From the NCBI GenBank assembly GCA_011051815.1, contig DRKK01000146.1, positions 1 through 8,983 on the forward strand: DNA of 8,983 bases, read 5' to 3'. Made by a program: the position numbers and the translations under genes. Origin of the DNA: Sphingomonadales bacterium. GTDB taxonomy: Bacteria > Pseudomonadota > Alphaproteobacteria > Sphingomonadales > Emcibacteraceae. Shown here one piece after another: positions 1 through 6,851 of the stretch. Under the pieces are notes generated by a model. The model had not been told where the DNA came from and ran no database searches. It worked only from the letters and a program-made list of their open reading frames with translations. Each line of letters starts with the position of its first letter. Within the stretch, counting starts at the first letter, position 1.

Positions 1-32
1 TCACCGCGAATCATCTGTTGTTTTCATATTAC

Positions 33-55
33 ACAAAGAACTTTGTTTTTCAAAG
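33..55 (+). repeat. CAAAG/CTTTG inverted repeats followed by a T tract
   Basis: ACAAAG (33-38) and CTTTGT (41-46) form a short perfect inverted repeat followed by five T residues (46-50). A further CAAAG (51-55) pairs equally well with CTTTG (41-45), giving two mutually exclusive hairpins. It could be a weak rho-independent terminator for a plus-strand gene ending left of the window, or simply AT-rich leader DNA. The stem is short and low in GC, so the terminator reading is weak. No gene can be recognised in 1-130. Confidence 0.3.
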
Positions 56-75
56 TAATTTTATATAACAAGCGA

Positions 76-104
76 TTTACAGGTCTGAAAATAAGGCATA
101 TAAA
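76..104 (+). promoter_or_regulatory. Sigma-70-like promoter for the M14 carboxypeptidase gene
   Basis: A -35 element TTTACA (76-81) is separated by exactly 17 bp from a -10 element TATAAA (99-104). This predicts a transcript start near 111 and a leader of about 35 nt before the preferred start codon at 146. Both hexamers match five of six consensus positions. Confidence 0.6.
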
Positions 105-145
105 GGCTTTCACAGATAATAATTCTTACCATGCGGGATAAAATC

Positions 146-1270
146 ATGAAAATCAGCAGTAATTTTGATGCGGGAAATATTCAGGTTGTCGAGGCCGAAA
201 ACCCGGGAAATATCCGGCTTAAAATTCGCCATGACCATAATTCGGACTTTTATCAGTGGTTTTATTTCCGCCTGACCGGGGCCAAGGGGCAGCTTTGTGC
301 CATGACCATCGAAAATGCGGGTGGGGCGGCGTATGTCGGCGGGTGGGATGGGTATAAGGCCTGTGCCTCTTATGATCGTGAGACATGGGAACGGGTTAGC
401 ACCCATTACCATGACGGCGAGATCACCATCCAGCATATCCCGGAAAGCGATTGTATCTATTACGCCTATTTTGCCCCCTATAGCATGGAACGCCATCATA
501 GTCTGGTGTCGCAGGCCGCCGAAGATGACAAGGTCAGCTTGCATGTGATTGGCGAGACATTGGACGGACAGGACATGGACCTGCTGACCATCGGCGAGAT
601 GGCCGTGGGCCGCAAGGTTATCTGGGTCATTGCCCGCCAGCATCCGGGTGAGACCATGGCCGAATGGTTTGTGGAGGGGTTTCTGGAACGCCTGCTGGAT
701 GATGAGGATGCCTTGAGCCGCAGTCTGTTGGAAAAGGCGGTTTTTTATGTGGTGCCCAATATGAATCCGGACGGCAGCCGCCGGGGTCATTTGCGCACCA
801 ATGCGGGTGGGGCCAACCTGAACCGGGAATGGGAAAATCCGTCCGTGGAAACCTGTCCCGAGGTTTTTTATGTGCGCGGCAAGATGGATGAGGTCGGTAT
901 TGACCTTGTGCTTGATGTGCATGGTGATGAGGCCCTGCCCTATAATTTCATTGCCGCCTTTGAGGGGATTCCTGATGTGGATACGGCAAAGCTTGATTTG
1001 GCCAATGAGTATCAGCGGCATCTGATGCAGGCCAATCCAGATTTTCAAATGGCAGAGGGCTACCCAAAAGACGCACCGGGTAGCGCCAATATGACCATCG
1101 GCACCAACCAGCTGGCCCATCGGTTTCAGGCCGTTTCCATGACCCTAGAAATGCCGTTCAAAGACACAAAAGACAGTCCCGACGTGACCTATGGATGGTC
1201 ACCTGAACGCTGCCGCAAACTGGGCCGGTCCAACCTCGACGCCATCGCGGCGGTGATAGACAGGCTGTAA
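146..1270 (+). CDS. M14-family zinc carboxypeptidase, cytosolic carboxypeptidase (CCP/AGBL)-like
   Basis: Predicted zinc metallocarboxypeptidase of family M14, resembling bacterial relatives of the eukaryotic cytosolic carboxypeptidases that trim C-terminal glutamates. Numbered from the upstream ATG at 131, residues 1-120 look like the beta-sandwich domain that precedes the catalytic domain in CCPs (DFYQWFYFRL near 39-48). Zinc-ligand motif HxxE is H171-P-G-E174, followed by NMNPDGSRRG (210-219) with the usual substrate-binding Asn/Arg region and NLNREW (229-234). The third zinc ligand is H264 in LDVHGDE, and the likely catalytic glutamate is E340 in MTLEMPF. No signal peptide or membrane segment is visible, so it is probably cytoplasmic. 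The ATG at 146 is preferred: GGGA lies 7 nt upstream and the protein then begins MKISSNF, the start I recall for relatives, whereas the ATG at 131 has no ribosome binding site. It is transcribed alone. The bacterial substrate is unknown. Confidence 0.88.
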   Translation: MKISSNFDAGNIQVVEAENPGNIRLKIRHDHNSDFYQWFYFRLTGAKGQLCAMTIENAGGAAYVGGWDGYKACASYDRETWERVSTHYHDGEITIQHIPESDCIYYAYFAPYSMERHHSLVSQAAEDDKVSLHVIGETLDGQDMDLLTIGEMAVGRKVIWVIARQHPGETMAEWFVEGFLERLLDDEDALSRSLLEKAVFYVVPNMNPDGSRRGHLRTNAGGANLNREWENPSVETCPEVFYVRGKMDEVGIDLVLDVHGDEALPYNFIAAFEGIPDVDTAKLDLANEYQRHLMQANPDFQMAEGYPKDAPGSANMTIGTNQLAHRFQAVSMTLEMPFKDTKDSPDVTYGWSPERCRKLGRSNLDAIAAVIDRL

Positions 1271-2749
1271 TTATTTTGCCTTGAGGCTTGCTCTGTCAAT
1301 GACCTGCCCGTGCAGGATGATCTGATCTATGGCATCATAGGCTTCAATTGTTTCCAGCGGGTTTTTTGACATGAGCAATAAATTAGCCAATTTGCCGACT
1401 TCAACTGTACCGTATTTTTTATCTAGTCCGAAAAAACGGGCATTGGTGATGGTGGCACTTTTTAAAATATCCGGCAAGGACAGCCCCGTGTCTGCCATGC
1501 GGCTTAATTCAAGATAACCATTATAGCCGGGAATATTGGTGGCGAGTGGTCCGGAGGGCGTATCGGAACCGAATAGGACCCTGCCGCCATGGTCATAAAA
1601 ATATTTTTGCGCCTGTTGCCCATGGCTCAGAACATTGTCAAGGCGGCGGACGATGTCATCGTCATTCATGTTTGTAGGATAGCCGCTGATGAGGTCATCT
1701 CTATACCAGTTGCCCTCTGGACGTTTCAACTGGTCTAGGTAAGCCGGGGGCAGGACAGTTGCCACCTGTGGGCGGTTCAGATAAGAATCATCAAATAAAT
1801 CCCGAAGTCCGGCAATGGTTTGAAGACTGCCCATCTGGGCTACATTACGCGCGATCATCTGGTCAAGGATTCCCATCAGTTCTCGCGGCAACTGTTTTTC
1901 GTCGGCGAATTGGTCCCAATTCCATAGGCCATGGGCCACAGCATCTGTACCGGCTATTACGGCGGCGCGGGTGCTGTCATAGCTGTTGGCATGGATCAGC
2001 AGAGGCAAATTTTGTCTGGTGCTTTCTGCCCGAATCCGGGCAAGCATTTCTGCCGTCGGTACGGGCCATATGCTTTTGGAAAAACCGTCTTCATGGAATG
2101 TTTTGACGCAAATGCCACCGTTGTCTTTAACCTTTTGTACGGCATTTTTAACCGTATTATGCTTTTGGGTAATGCCTGGGGTATGGTTCTTTATGCGCGG
2201 GTCATATAGTTGGTTGGGAAAGATATATTGACGCGCCTCTCGTGGCACAAAGACCGCCGGATAGCCATCTTCAAGTATCAGGGCCTGTCCACAATTAAAC
2301 AGGTCGGGATGAATTTCCTCTTTTTCAAACCGGTCAAAGCTCTCCTGATTGCCGTTAAGGTCTACAACGGTGGTAAAGCCGAAATAGAGGAAGCTCCGGG
2401 GTTGTTGGGCAAAATAAGCTTTTGTCAATTCCGGGTATTTTTCGCTTTGGGCAAAGGATAGTCCAGCTATTGTCCCCGTATGAACATGGCCGTCAATAAG
2501 GCCCGGCACTAAAAACTTTCCGGTACCATCAAGGAGAGTTGCGTCAGGTGTATATTTTACGGAATGTGGCCGGATAGCAGAAATTTTCCCGGCGCTAATA
2601 ATAACATCTTTATTTTTCAGGATTTTTCCGTCAACAGGATTAATGACAGAGACATTTACGATCATTAAAGATACGGTATCCGGCTCAGCGGGGGCGCAGG
2701 CTGTGAGGAGAAAAAATACCAGAATTACGGGTTTAATAAAATATCTCAT
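1271..2749 (-). CDS. Lipoprotein amidohydrolase, imidazolonepropionase-like family
   Basis: Metal-dependent amidohydrolase (PF01979-type TIM barrel) carrying a lipoprotein signal. Residues 1-18 are a basic start, a hydrophobic stretch and the lipobox L15-T16-A17-C18. The residue after Cys is Ala rather than Asp, which fits an outer-membrane-attached, periplasmic enzyme by the enterobacterial rule. The metal-site set looks complete: HxH at H88/H90 (DGHVHTG), probable carboxylated lysine K216 (CVKTFHEDG), H253 (LIHANS), H273 (AVAHGLW) and D396 (FGSDTP). The C-terminal part (about 430-485) returns to the small beta-sandwich domain (NARFFGL, GKLANLLL). At 492 aa it has the normal length for secreted relatives. 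The substrate cannot be read from sequence; the family includes cyclic-amide, dipeptide and prolidase-like hydrolases. By eye it is more AT-rich than cobQ or maiA. It has its own promoter, and its stop codon abuts that of the convergent carboxypeptidase gene. Confidence 0.88.
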   Translation of the reverse strand: MRYFIKPVILVFFLLTACAPAEPDTVSLMIVNVSVINPVDGKILKNKDVIISAGKISAIRPHSVKYTPDATLLDGTGKFLVPGLIDGHVHTGTIAGLSFAQSEKYPELTKAYFAQQPRSFLYFGFTTVVDLNGNQESFDRFEKEEIHPDLFNCGQALILEDGYPAVFVPREARQYIFPNQLYDPRIKNHTPGITQKHNTVKNAVQKVKDNGGICVKTFHEDGFSKSIWPVPTAEMLARIRAESTRQNLPLLIHANSYDSTRAAVIAGTDAVAHGLWNWDQFADEKQLPRELMGILDQMIARNVAQMGSLQTIAGLRDLFDDSYLNRPQVATVLPPAYLDQLKRPEGNWYRDDLISGYPTNMNDDDIVRRLDNVLSHGQQAQKYFYDHGGRVLFGSDTPSGPLATNIPGYNGYLELSRMADTGLSLPDILKSATITNARFFGLDKKYGTVEVGKLANLLLMSKNPLETIEAYDAIDQIILHGQVIDRASLKAK

Positions 2750-2784
2750 GGGCGGTTTTTCTCATATGTAAAGGGACAAGCTCT

Positions 2785-2814
2785 TCTATAATCCAATATA
2801 TCAAAGATTGTCAA
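2785..2814 (-). promoter_or_regulatory. Sigma-70-like promoter for the lipoprotein amidohydrolase gene
   Basis: On the minus strand, a perfect -35 TTGACA (2814-2809) and a -10 TATAGA (2790-2785) are separated by 18 bp. The transcript would start near 2778, about 29 nt before the ATG at 2749. This suggests the gene is expressed independently of the cobQ operon just upstream, although no strong terminator separates them. Confidence 0.55.
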
Positions 2815-2855
2815 TGAACCGTAAGTCGCGAGAAATATATAAGAATATTAGGTAG

Positions 2856-4313
2856 TTATCTCGCTATCGAAAGGAGGGCATCAAGGTCGAGGTGTTTTTC
2901 CAGATGGTCGGCCAGTTGGTTGAGCACATCCTGTGCCGCATGGTCATAATTGATGGCCTTCGTACTGCGGTCCTGAAACTGAGCCAGAAAGGCCGTGCGG
3001 AAATCATCTTCGGCGAACAGGCCATGCAGATAGCAGCCCGTCACCCGCCCGTCCGGCGATATGGCCCCGTCCGGGCCATGGGGCAAATTAAGCAGGGGCC
3101 GGGCGCAATCTGCCCCATTTGTTTCGCCCATATGCATTTCATATCCCCGGACAGTCATGTTCAGCGGGGCGTAGCGGCCCGTGATCTGGTCAAGCCGTTT
3201 GTCACCGGTAATGGTGGTGGTTACATCCAGTAGGCCAAGCCCCTTTATGGTGGTGGCTGTTCCTTCAATGCCCGCCGGGTCCGACAGGGTCCGGCCCAGC
3301 ATTTGATAACCGCCGCAGATACCCATGACCCTGCCGCCCTGCCGATAGTAGCTCATAATATCAATGTCCCAGCCCTGCGCCCGCAGGAACAGCAGGTCGG
3401 CGATGGTTGATTTTGTCCCGGGCAGGATAATCAGGTCTGCGGCGGCGGGTATAGGCCGCCCCGGCGGGACCATGTCCAGAAAGACATCCTGTTCCATCTT
3501 TAAAGGATCAAAATCATCAAAGTTTGAAATGCGCGATAGCATGGGAACGGCAATATGAATATGTCCGCTCAATCGGTCCGGTGGCCGGGACAGAGATACC
3601 GCATCCTCGGCGGGCAGCATCGCCACAGCGGGCAGGAAAGGTACGACGCCGAAGGACCGCCAGCCCGATTCTTGTTCAGTGATTTTCAAGCCATCATCGA
3701 AAAGGGTGATGTCACCGCGAAATTTATTGATCAGGAAGCCCGCGATCATACGATGGTCTTCCGGAGCCAGTAATTTTTCGGTGCCGACAATGCTGGCAAT
3801 CACGCCGCCCCGGTCTATATCACCGATTAGAATAACAGGGCATCCGGCTTTGGTGGCAAAGCCCATATTGGCAATATCATTCTGGCGCAGATTAACCTCT
3901 GCCGGACTGCCTGCCCCCTCCACAAGGATAAGGTCCGCCTCTTGCTTCAACTGGTTAAAACTTTCCATCACCGGGGTTAGCAGATTTGCTTTGGCCCCCT
4001 GATAATCCCGGGCCATATATTGTCCCCGGACCTTGCCATGCACCACGACCTGCGCCCCTTTGTCCGATTGGGGTTTTAGCAGAACGGGATTCATATGAAC
4101 CGTGGGGGATACACCGCAGGCCAATGCCTGTAACCATTGGGCGCGGCCTATCTCGCCGCCGTCTGCGGTCACGGCGGCATTATTGGACATATTCTGAGGC
4201 TTGAAGGGCAGGACTTTTAGTCCCCGGCGATGGTAGGCCCGGCATAGGCCAGCCACGATCAGTGATTTCCCCACATCGGACCCGGTGCCCTGAAACATAA
4301 TGGATTTGGCCAT
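2856..4313 (-). CDS. cobQ: Cobyric acid synthase (adenosylcobyrinic acid a,c-diamide amidotransferase)
   Basis: CobQ/CbiP performs the ATP- and glutamine-dependent amidation of the b, d, e and g side chains of adenosylcobyrinic acid a,c-diamide, a late step of cobalamin synthesis. The 485-aa length is typical. Counting from the chosen Met: an N-terminal dethiobiotin-synthetase-like ATPase with P-loop GTGSDVGKS (9-17), FKPQNMSNN (37-45) and LVEGAGSP (130-137), then a C-terminal class I glutamine amidotransferase with nucleophile Cys333 in [11 protein letters not shown] and His430 in GCYLHGLF. The Cys-His pair without a third canonical Glu is usual in this family. The ATG at 4313 is preferred: the frame is open upstream, but the earlier codon at 4361 is a TTG inside the SDR gene and would add 16 residues before the conserved start. 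An AAGGAA lies far upstream over the SDR stop codon, so translation may be coupled. It is the last gene of an operon otherwise devoted to aromatic catabolism. No other cobalamin gene is nearby. Confidence 0.95.
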   Translation of the reverse strand: MAKSIMFQGTGSDVGKSLIVAGLCRAYHRRGLKVLPFKPQNMSNNAAVTADGGEIGRAQWLQALACGVSPTVHMNPVLLKPQSDKGAQVVVHGKVRGQYMARDYQGAKANLLTPVMESFNQLKQEADLILVEGAGSPAEVNLRQNDIANMGFATKAGCPVILIGDIDRGGVIASIVGTEKLLAPEDHRMIAGFLINKFRGDITLFDDGLKITEQESGWRSFGVVPFLPAVAMLPAEDAVSLSRPPDRLSGHIHIAVPMLSRISNFDDFDPLKMEQDVFLDMVPPGRPIPAAADLIILPGTKSTIADLLFLRAQGWDIDIMSYYRQGGRVMGICGGYQMLGRTLSDPAGIEGTATTIKGLGLLDVTTTITGDKRLDQITGRYAPLNMTVRGYEMHMGETNGADCARPLLNLPHGPDGAISPDGRVTGCYLHGLFAEDDFRTAFLAQFQDRSTKAINYDHAAQDVLNQLADHLEKHLDLDALLSIAR

Positions 4314-4332
4314 GGGGCGGGGTGTTCTTTCC

Positions 4333-5091
4333 TTACAGGGTGCCGGTCCAGCCCCCGTCAACGGTCAGGGTAATGCCGGTTACATATGCGCTCGCCCGGC
4401 TGGCCAGATAAATGGCGGCCCCGGCCATATCCTCCGGCTCACCAATCCGGCCCAGTGGCACCTGATCCAGCATCATCTGTTTATGACGGGCCAGAACAAC
4501 CTTAGTCATCTCACTGGGAAAAGCGCCGGGGGCAATGGCGTTGACCGTGATATTGTCTTTGGCCAGACGCTTGGCCAGAACATGGGTCATATGAATGACG
4601 GCGGCCTTGCTGGCGGAATAGCTGTAGGTTTCAAATTGCGGCACCGACAGGCCATCGACCGAGGCGATATTTATGACCCGTCCCATAGAAGATTCTCTCA
4701 GCAAGGGCAGGAATTTCTGGGTCAGGAAAAACACGCTTTTCACATTGATGTCCATCACCTTATCCCAACCACTTTCCGGGAAGTCGTCAATGGGCGCGGC
4801 CCAAACCGCCCCGGCATTATTGACCAGAATATCAATCTTTTCTTCCCGCGCGGAAATCTCGCCGACAAATTTTTCAATGCCGGCAAGGCTGGATAAATCC
4901 GCCTGAAATGCAATGCAGTCGCCGTATTCAGACAGGGTCTCTGCGGTTTCTGTGGCCTGCTCTATGGTGCGGGAACAGATATAGGTCTTGGCGCCGTTTT
5001 CCACGAACCCCCGGGCAATCATGGCCCCGATGCCGCGCGATCCCCCGGTGACCACGGCAACTTTCCCGGCGATGTCAAACAGGTTTTTCAC
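4333..5091 (-). CDS. Short-chain dehydrogenase/reductase, RhlG-like
   Basis: Classical SDR of 252 aa, an NAD(P)(H)-dependent oxidoreductase with a Rossmann fold. Visible motifs: cofactor-binding TGGSRGIG (15-22), NNAG (91-94), catalytic N116 (DINVKS), S144 (NIASVDG) and Y158/K162 (YSASK), and the C-terminal GITLTVDGG. The catalytic set is intact. Stretches such as [19 protein letters not shown] and AYVTG recall Pseudomonas RhlG, annotated as a 3-oxoacyl reductase; this comparison is from memory. Arg23-Gly-type spacing alone does not settle NADH versus NADPH preference. The start is GTG, overlapping the TGA of maiA by four bases (GTGA), and is supported by a strong ribosome binding site inside the end of maiA. 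The tight coupling implies co-expression with maleylacetoacetate isomerase. It is not a known homogentisate-pathway enzyme, so its substrate here is unknown. Confidence 0.92.
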   Translation of the reverse strand: MKNLFDIAGKVAVVTGGSRGIGAMIARGFVENGAKTYICSRTIEQATETAETLSEYGDCIAFQADLSSLAGIEKFVGEISAREEKIDILVNNAGAVWAAPIDDFPESGWDKVMDINVKSVFFLTQKFLPLLRESSMGRVINIASVDGLSVPQFETYSYSASKAAVIHMTHVLAKRLAKDNITVNAIAPGAFPSEMTKVVLARHKQMMLDQVPLGRIGEPEDMAGAAIYLASRASAYVTGITLTVDGGWTGTL

Positions 5092-5723
5092 AGGGCGTCC
5101 TCCTGATTCTCCGGCAGGGCATCCTTGAAGGCCGCCAATTTGTTACAGGTATCGGTGATGCGCAGGATATGGGGAAAATCGTCCAGCGGGCAGTTAAACC
5201 GCTGGGCATTATAGACTTGCGGCACCAGACAAATATCGGCGAATGTGACCTGATCCCCGTGACAGAAATCCCCGGATGGCCCTCTTTCCAGCAGGATTTC
5301 AAAGGCCTTGAAACCTTCCAGAATCCAATGGTGATACCAGGCGGTTTTCTGCGCGTCACTGGCCCCAAATTCGCCGACGATATATTTCAGCACCCGCAGG
5401 TTATCCACCGGATGAATGTCACAGGCGATGATACCGGACAATTGGCGCACCCGCGCCCGGCCTTGGGCATCCTTGGGCAATAGGGCCGGATCAGGATAGG
5501 TCTCCTCCAGATATTCCAGCATGGCCATGGATTGCCCCATGGCTACATCACCGTCAGTCAGGTAAGGAACAAAGCCTTGTGGATTTTTCTTCAGATAGGC
5601 GTCGCTCTTATGCTCCCCGCCCAGAATGGACAGGGGGATATGGGTGCACTCCAGCTTTTTAAGGTTGATGGCGATCCGTATGCGGTAGGCGGTGGAGGAT
5701 CTGAAATATCCGTAAAGTTCCAT
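5088..5723 (-). CDS. maiA: Maleylacetoacetate isomerase (zeta-class glutathione S-transferase)
   Basis: Glutathione-dependent cis-trans isomerase converting maleylacetoacetate to fumarylacetoacetate in homogentisate breakdown. The 211-aa length is typical. The N-terminal thioredoxin-like domain has the zeta-class active-site signature S9-S10-T11 in YFRSSTAYRIRIA, the cis-proline segment GFVPYL (50-55) and the glutathione-contact QS (64-65) before MLEYLEETYP. The all-alpha C-terminal domain has DIHPVDNLRVLKY (102-114) and GDQVTFADICLVPQVYNA (156-173), characteristic of MaiA. It lies 20 bp after the hydrolase gene and overlaps the SDR start by 4 bp. AGGA lies just upstream of the ATG. The paralogous activity, maleylpyruvate isomerase of gentisate breakdown, uses the same fold, but the neighbouring two-domain hydrolase favours the homogentisate route. 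Confidence 0.92.
   Translation of the reverse strand: MELYGYFRSSTAYRIRIAINLKKLECTHIPLSILGGEHKSDAYLKKNPQGFVPYLTDGDVAMGQSMAMLEYLEETYPDPALLPKDAQGRARVRQLSGIIACDIHPVDNLRVLKYIVGEFGASDAQKTAWYHHWILEGFKAFEILLERGPSGDFCHGDQVTFADICLVPQVYNAQRFNCPLDDFPHILRITDTCNKLAAFKDALPENQEDAL
5099..5104 (-). promoter_or_regulatory. Strong Shine-Dalgarno site setting the GTG start of the SDR gene
   Basis: On the minus strand AGGAGG (5104-5099) lies 7 nt before the GTG at 5091, within the last codons of maiA. It is the best ribosome binding site in the operon and fixes the start on GTG despite the lack of an ATG. Confidence 0.7.
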
Positions 5724-5743
5724 AGTATCCTGTCCCTCAGGCC

Positions 5744-6724
5744 CTAAGGCGTATATTGTTTTACTTTTTGATCAATGCGGCCAAAGATTGTTTTGCCATC
5801 GTTGTCCAGCATATCAATTTCAATCCGGTCGCCAAAGCTCATAAAGGGGGTGGATGGCTTGCCGTCAGCAATGGTTTCAAGGCAGCGTACCTCGGCCAGA
5901 CAGCAGGAGCCGTCCTTGGAGCCTTTGTTGGATACGGTGCCGGAGCCAATGACCGTCCCCGCCATCAATGACCGTGACTTGGCCACATGATTGATCAGCT
6001 GGGTAAAGTCAAAGGTCATGTCAACGCCCGCATTGGGGCTGCCCACGGTCCGGCCGTTCAGGATGGCATGAAGGGGCAGGCTGACCTTGGTGCCGTCCCA
6101 GGCATCGCCCAATTCATCGGGGGTGACAAAGACCGGCGAAAAGGAGGTCCAGGGCTTGGACTGGTAAAAACCAAATTGCTTCGCCAGTTCGCCTGGAATG
6201 AGGTTGCGTAGGGAAACGTCATTGAGGATGGCCAGCAGTTTAATATGGCCTTTGGCGTCTTCCACACTAACCCCGGCGGGGACATCATCGGTGATCACGG
6301 CCACCTCGGCCTCGAAATCGATGCCCCAATCTTCTGATTCCACTTCTATATCATCGCACGGCCCGATGAAAGCATCGGATGCGCCCATATAGACCAGCGG
6401 ATCAGACCAGAAGCTTTCCGGCAAGTCCGCGCCGCGCGCTTTACGCACCAATTCCACATGGGTTACGTAAGCACTGCCATCCACCCAGTGATAGGACCGG
6501 GGCAGCGGGGCCGCACAATCCACCGGGTTAAAGGGTGTGCTGTCAAGCTTTCCTGCATTCAGATCATCATAGAGTGCGCGCAATTTGCCTTCATTGGTTG
6601 CCCAGTCATCCAAAGCGGCCTGCATGGTGGGGGCAATGGCCTCGGCAGAGACATATCTGCTCAGGTCTTTTGATACGACAACAAGTTTTCCGTCACGGTC
6701 TTGTTTCAGGGATGCTAATTTCAT
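5744..6724 (-). CDS. fahA: Fumarylacetoacetate hydrolase family protein, probable fumarylacetoacetase
   Basis: Predicted to cleave the C-C bond of fumarylacetoacetate to fumarate and acetoacetate, the last step of tyrosine/phenylalanine breakdown through homogentisate. It has an N-terminal domain (about 1-75) followed by the FAH catalytic domain. By comparison with mammalian FAH, the metal ligands would be D82, E138 and E140 (DFEAEVAV) and D169 (LNDVSLRNL), with H89 seven residues after D82 as catalytic base and K190 in QSKPW as an active-site lysine. GTVIGSGTVSNKGS (256-269) matches the conserved product-site loop. At 326 aa it belongs to the compact bacterial type often paired with maiA, shorter than the roughly 420-430-aa classical FAH. 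The single-domain fumarylpyruvate hydrolases are about 230 aa, which argues against gentisate breakdown. It is the first gene of the operon and faces a divergent marR gene. Confidence 0.9.
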   Translation of the reverse strand: MKLASLKQDRDGKLVVVSKDLSRYVSAEAIAPTMQAALDDWATNEGKLRALYDDLNAGKLDSTPFNPVDCAAPLPRSYHWVDGSAYVTHVELVRKARGADLPESFWSDPLVYMGASDAFIGPCDDIEVESEDWGIDFEAEVAVITDDVPAGVSVEDAKGHIKLLAILNDVSLRNLIPGELAKQFGFYQSKPWTSFSPVFVTPDELGDAWDGTKVSLPLHAILNGRTVGSPNAGVDMTFDFTQLINHVAKSRSLMAGTVIGSGTVSNKGSKDGSCCLAEVRCLETIADGKPSTPFMSFGDRIEIDMLDNDGKTIFGRIDQKVKQYTP

Positions 6725-6780
6725 TGGTAAATTCCATCTGTTTCAAATATCATTGTGAAGGTTTTTTTATTTTTTTCAAT

Positions 6781-6809
6781 TTGTAATGACATTATTATAG
6801 TTACATATG
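6781..6809 (+). promoter_or_regulatory. Possible promoter of the marR gene
   Basis: A -35-like TTGTAA (6781-6786) and a poor -10-like CATATG (6804-6809) are 17 bp apart. A T7-A-T7 tract (6762-6776) sits where an UP element would be. The -10 match is only three of six, so this is tentative. If real, the palindrome at 6799-6814 would cover this -10 as well and allow autoregulation. Confidence 0.25.
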
Positions 6810-6822
6810 AAACTTATTTCAA
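6794..6822 (-). promoter_or_regulatory. Near-consensus sigma-70 promoter of the fahA-maiA-SDR-cobQ operon
   Basis: On the minus strand, -35 TTGAAA (6822-6817) and a perfect -10 TATAAT (6799-6794) are separated by exactly 17 bp. The transcript should start near 6787, giving a leader of about 60 nt. Such a strong promoter in front of a catabolic operon implies repression when substrate is absent, and a palindrome occupies the spacer. Confidence 0.75.
6799..6814. promoter_or_regulatory. Candidate MarR-family operator palindrome
   Basis: AGTTACATATGAAACT is a 16-bp inverted repeat with a single mismatched pair (6803/6810). It spans nearly the whole spacer of the operon promoter and touches its -10, where a bound dimer would block RNA polymerase. 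It is AT-rich with an ATAT centre and about the length of MarR-family sites. A second, overlapping TGAAA-N4-TTTCA repeat (6808-6821) covers the -35. Assignment to the adjacent regulator is inference from position. Confidence 0.6.
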
Positions 6823-6851
6823 GAAATTAAAGTTATTAAGGAAAGTGACAT

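Noticed and set aside
1..27. Possible start of a divergent minus-strand gene at the ATG at 27
   Set aside because: The frame meets TGA after eight codons at 3-1, so no gene starts there.
110..1120. 336-codon open frame antisense to the carboxypeptidase
   Set aside because: It is an exact antisense shadow of a gene with complete catalytic motifs. The translation is rich in His, Ile and Gly with no recognisable domain, as expected from mirrored codons.
2750..2855. Possible riboswitch (for example cobalamin) between cobQ and the amidohydrolase
   Set aside because: The gap is only 106 bp, AT-rich, lies downstream of cobQ and shows no B12-box-like sequence or stable stems. It is explained by a simple promoter.
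4314..4361. Longer cobQ start (16 extra residues)
   Set aside because: The codon at 4361 is a TTG inside the SDR gene without a ribosome binding site, and the extension precedes the conserved start of CobQ.
4300..4896. 198-codon plus-strand open frame opposite the SDR gene
   Set aside because: It lies over an SDR with intact motifs, has no ribosome binding site and no recognisable domain, and would run against the operon.
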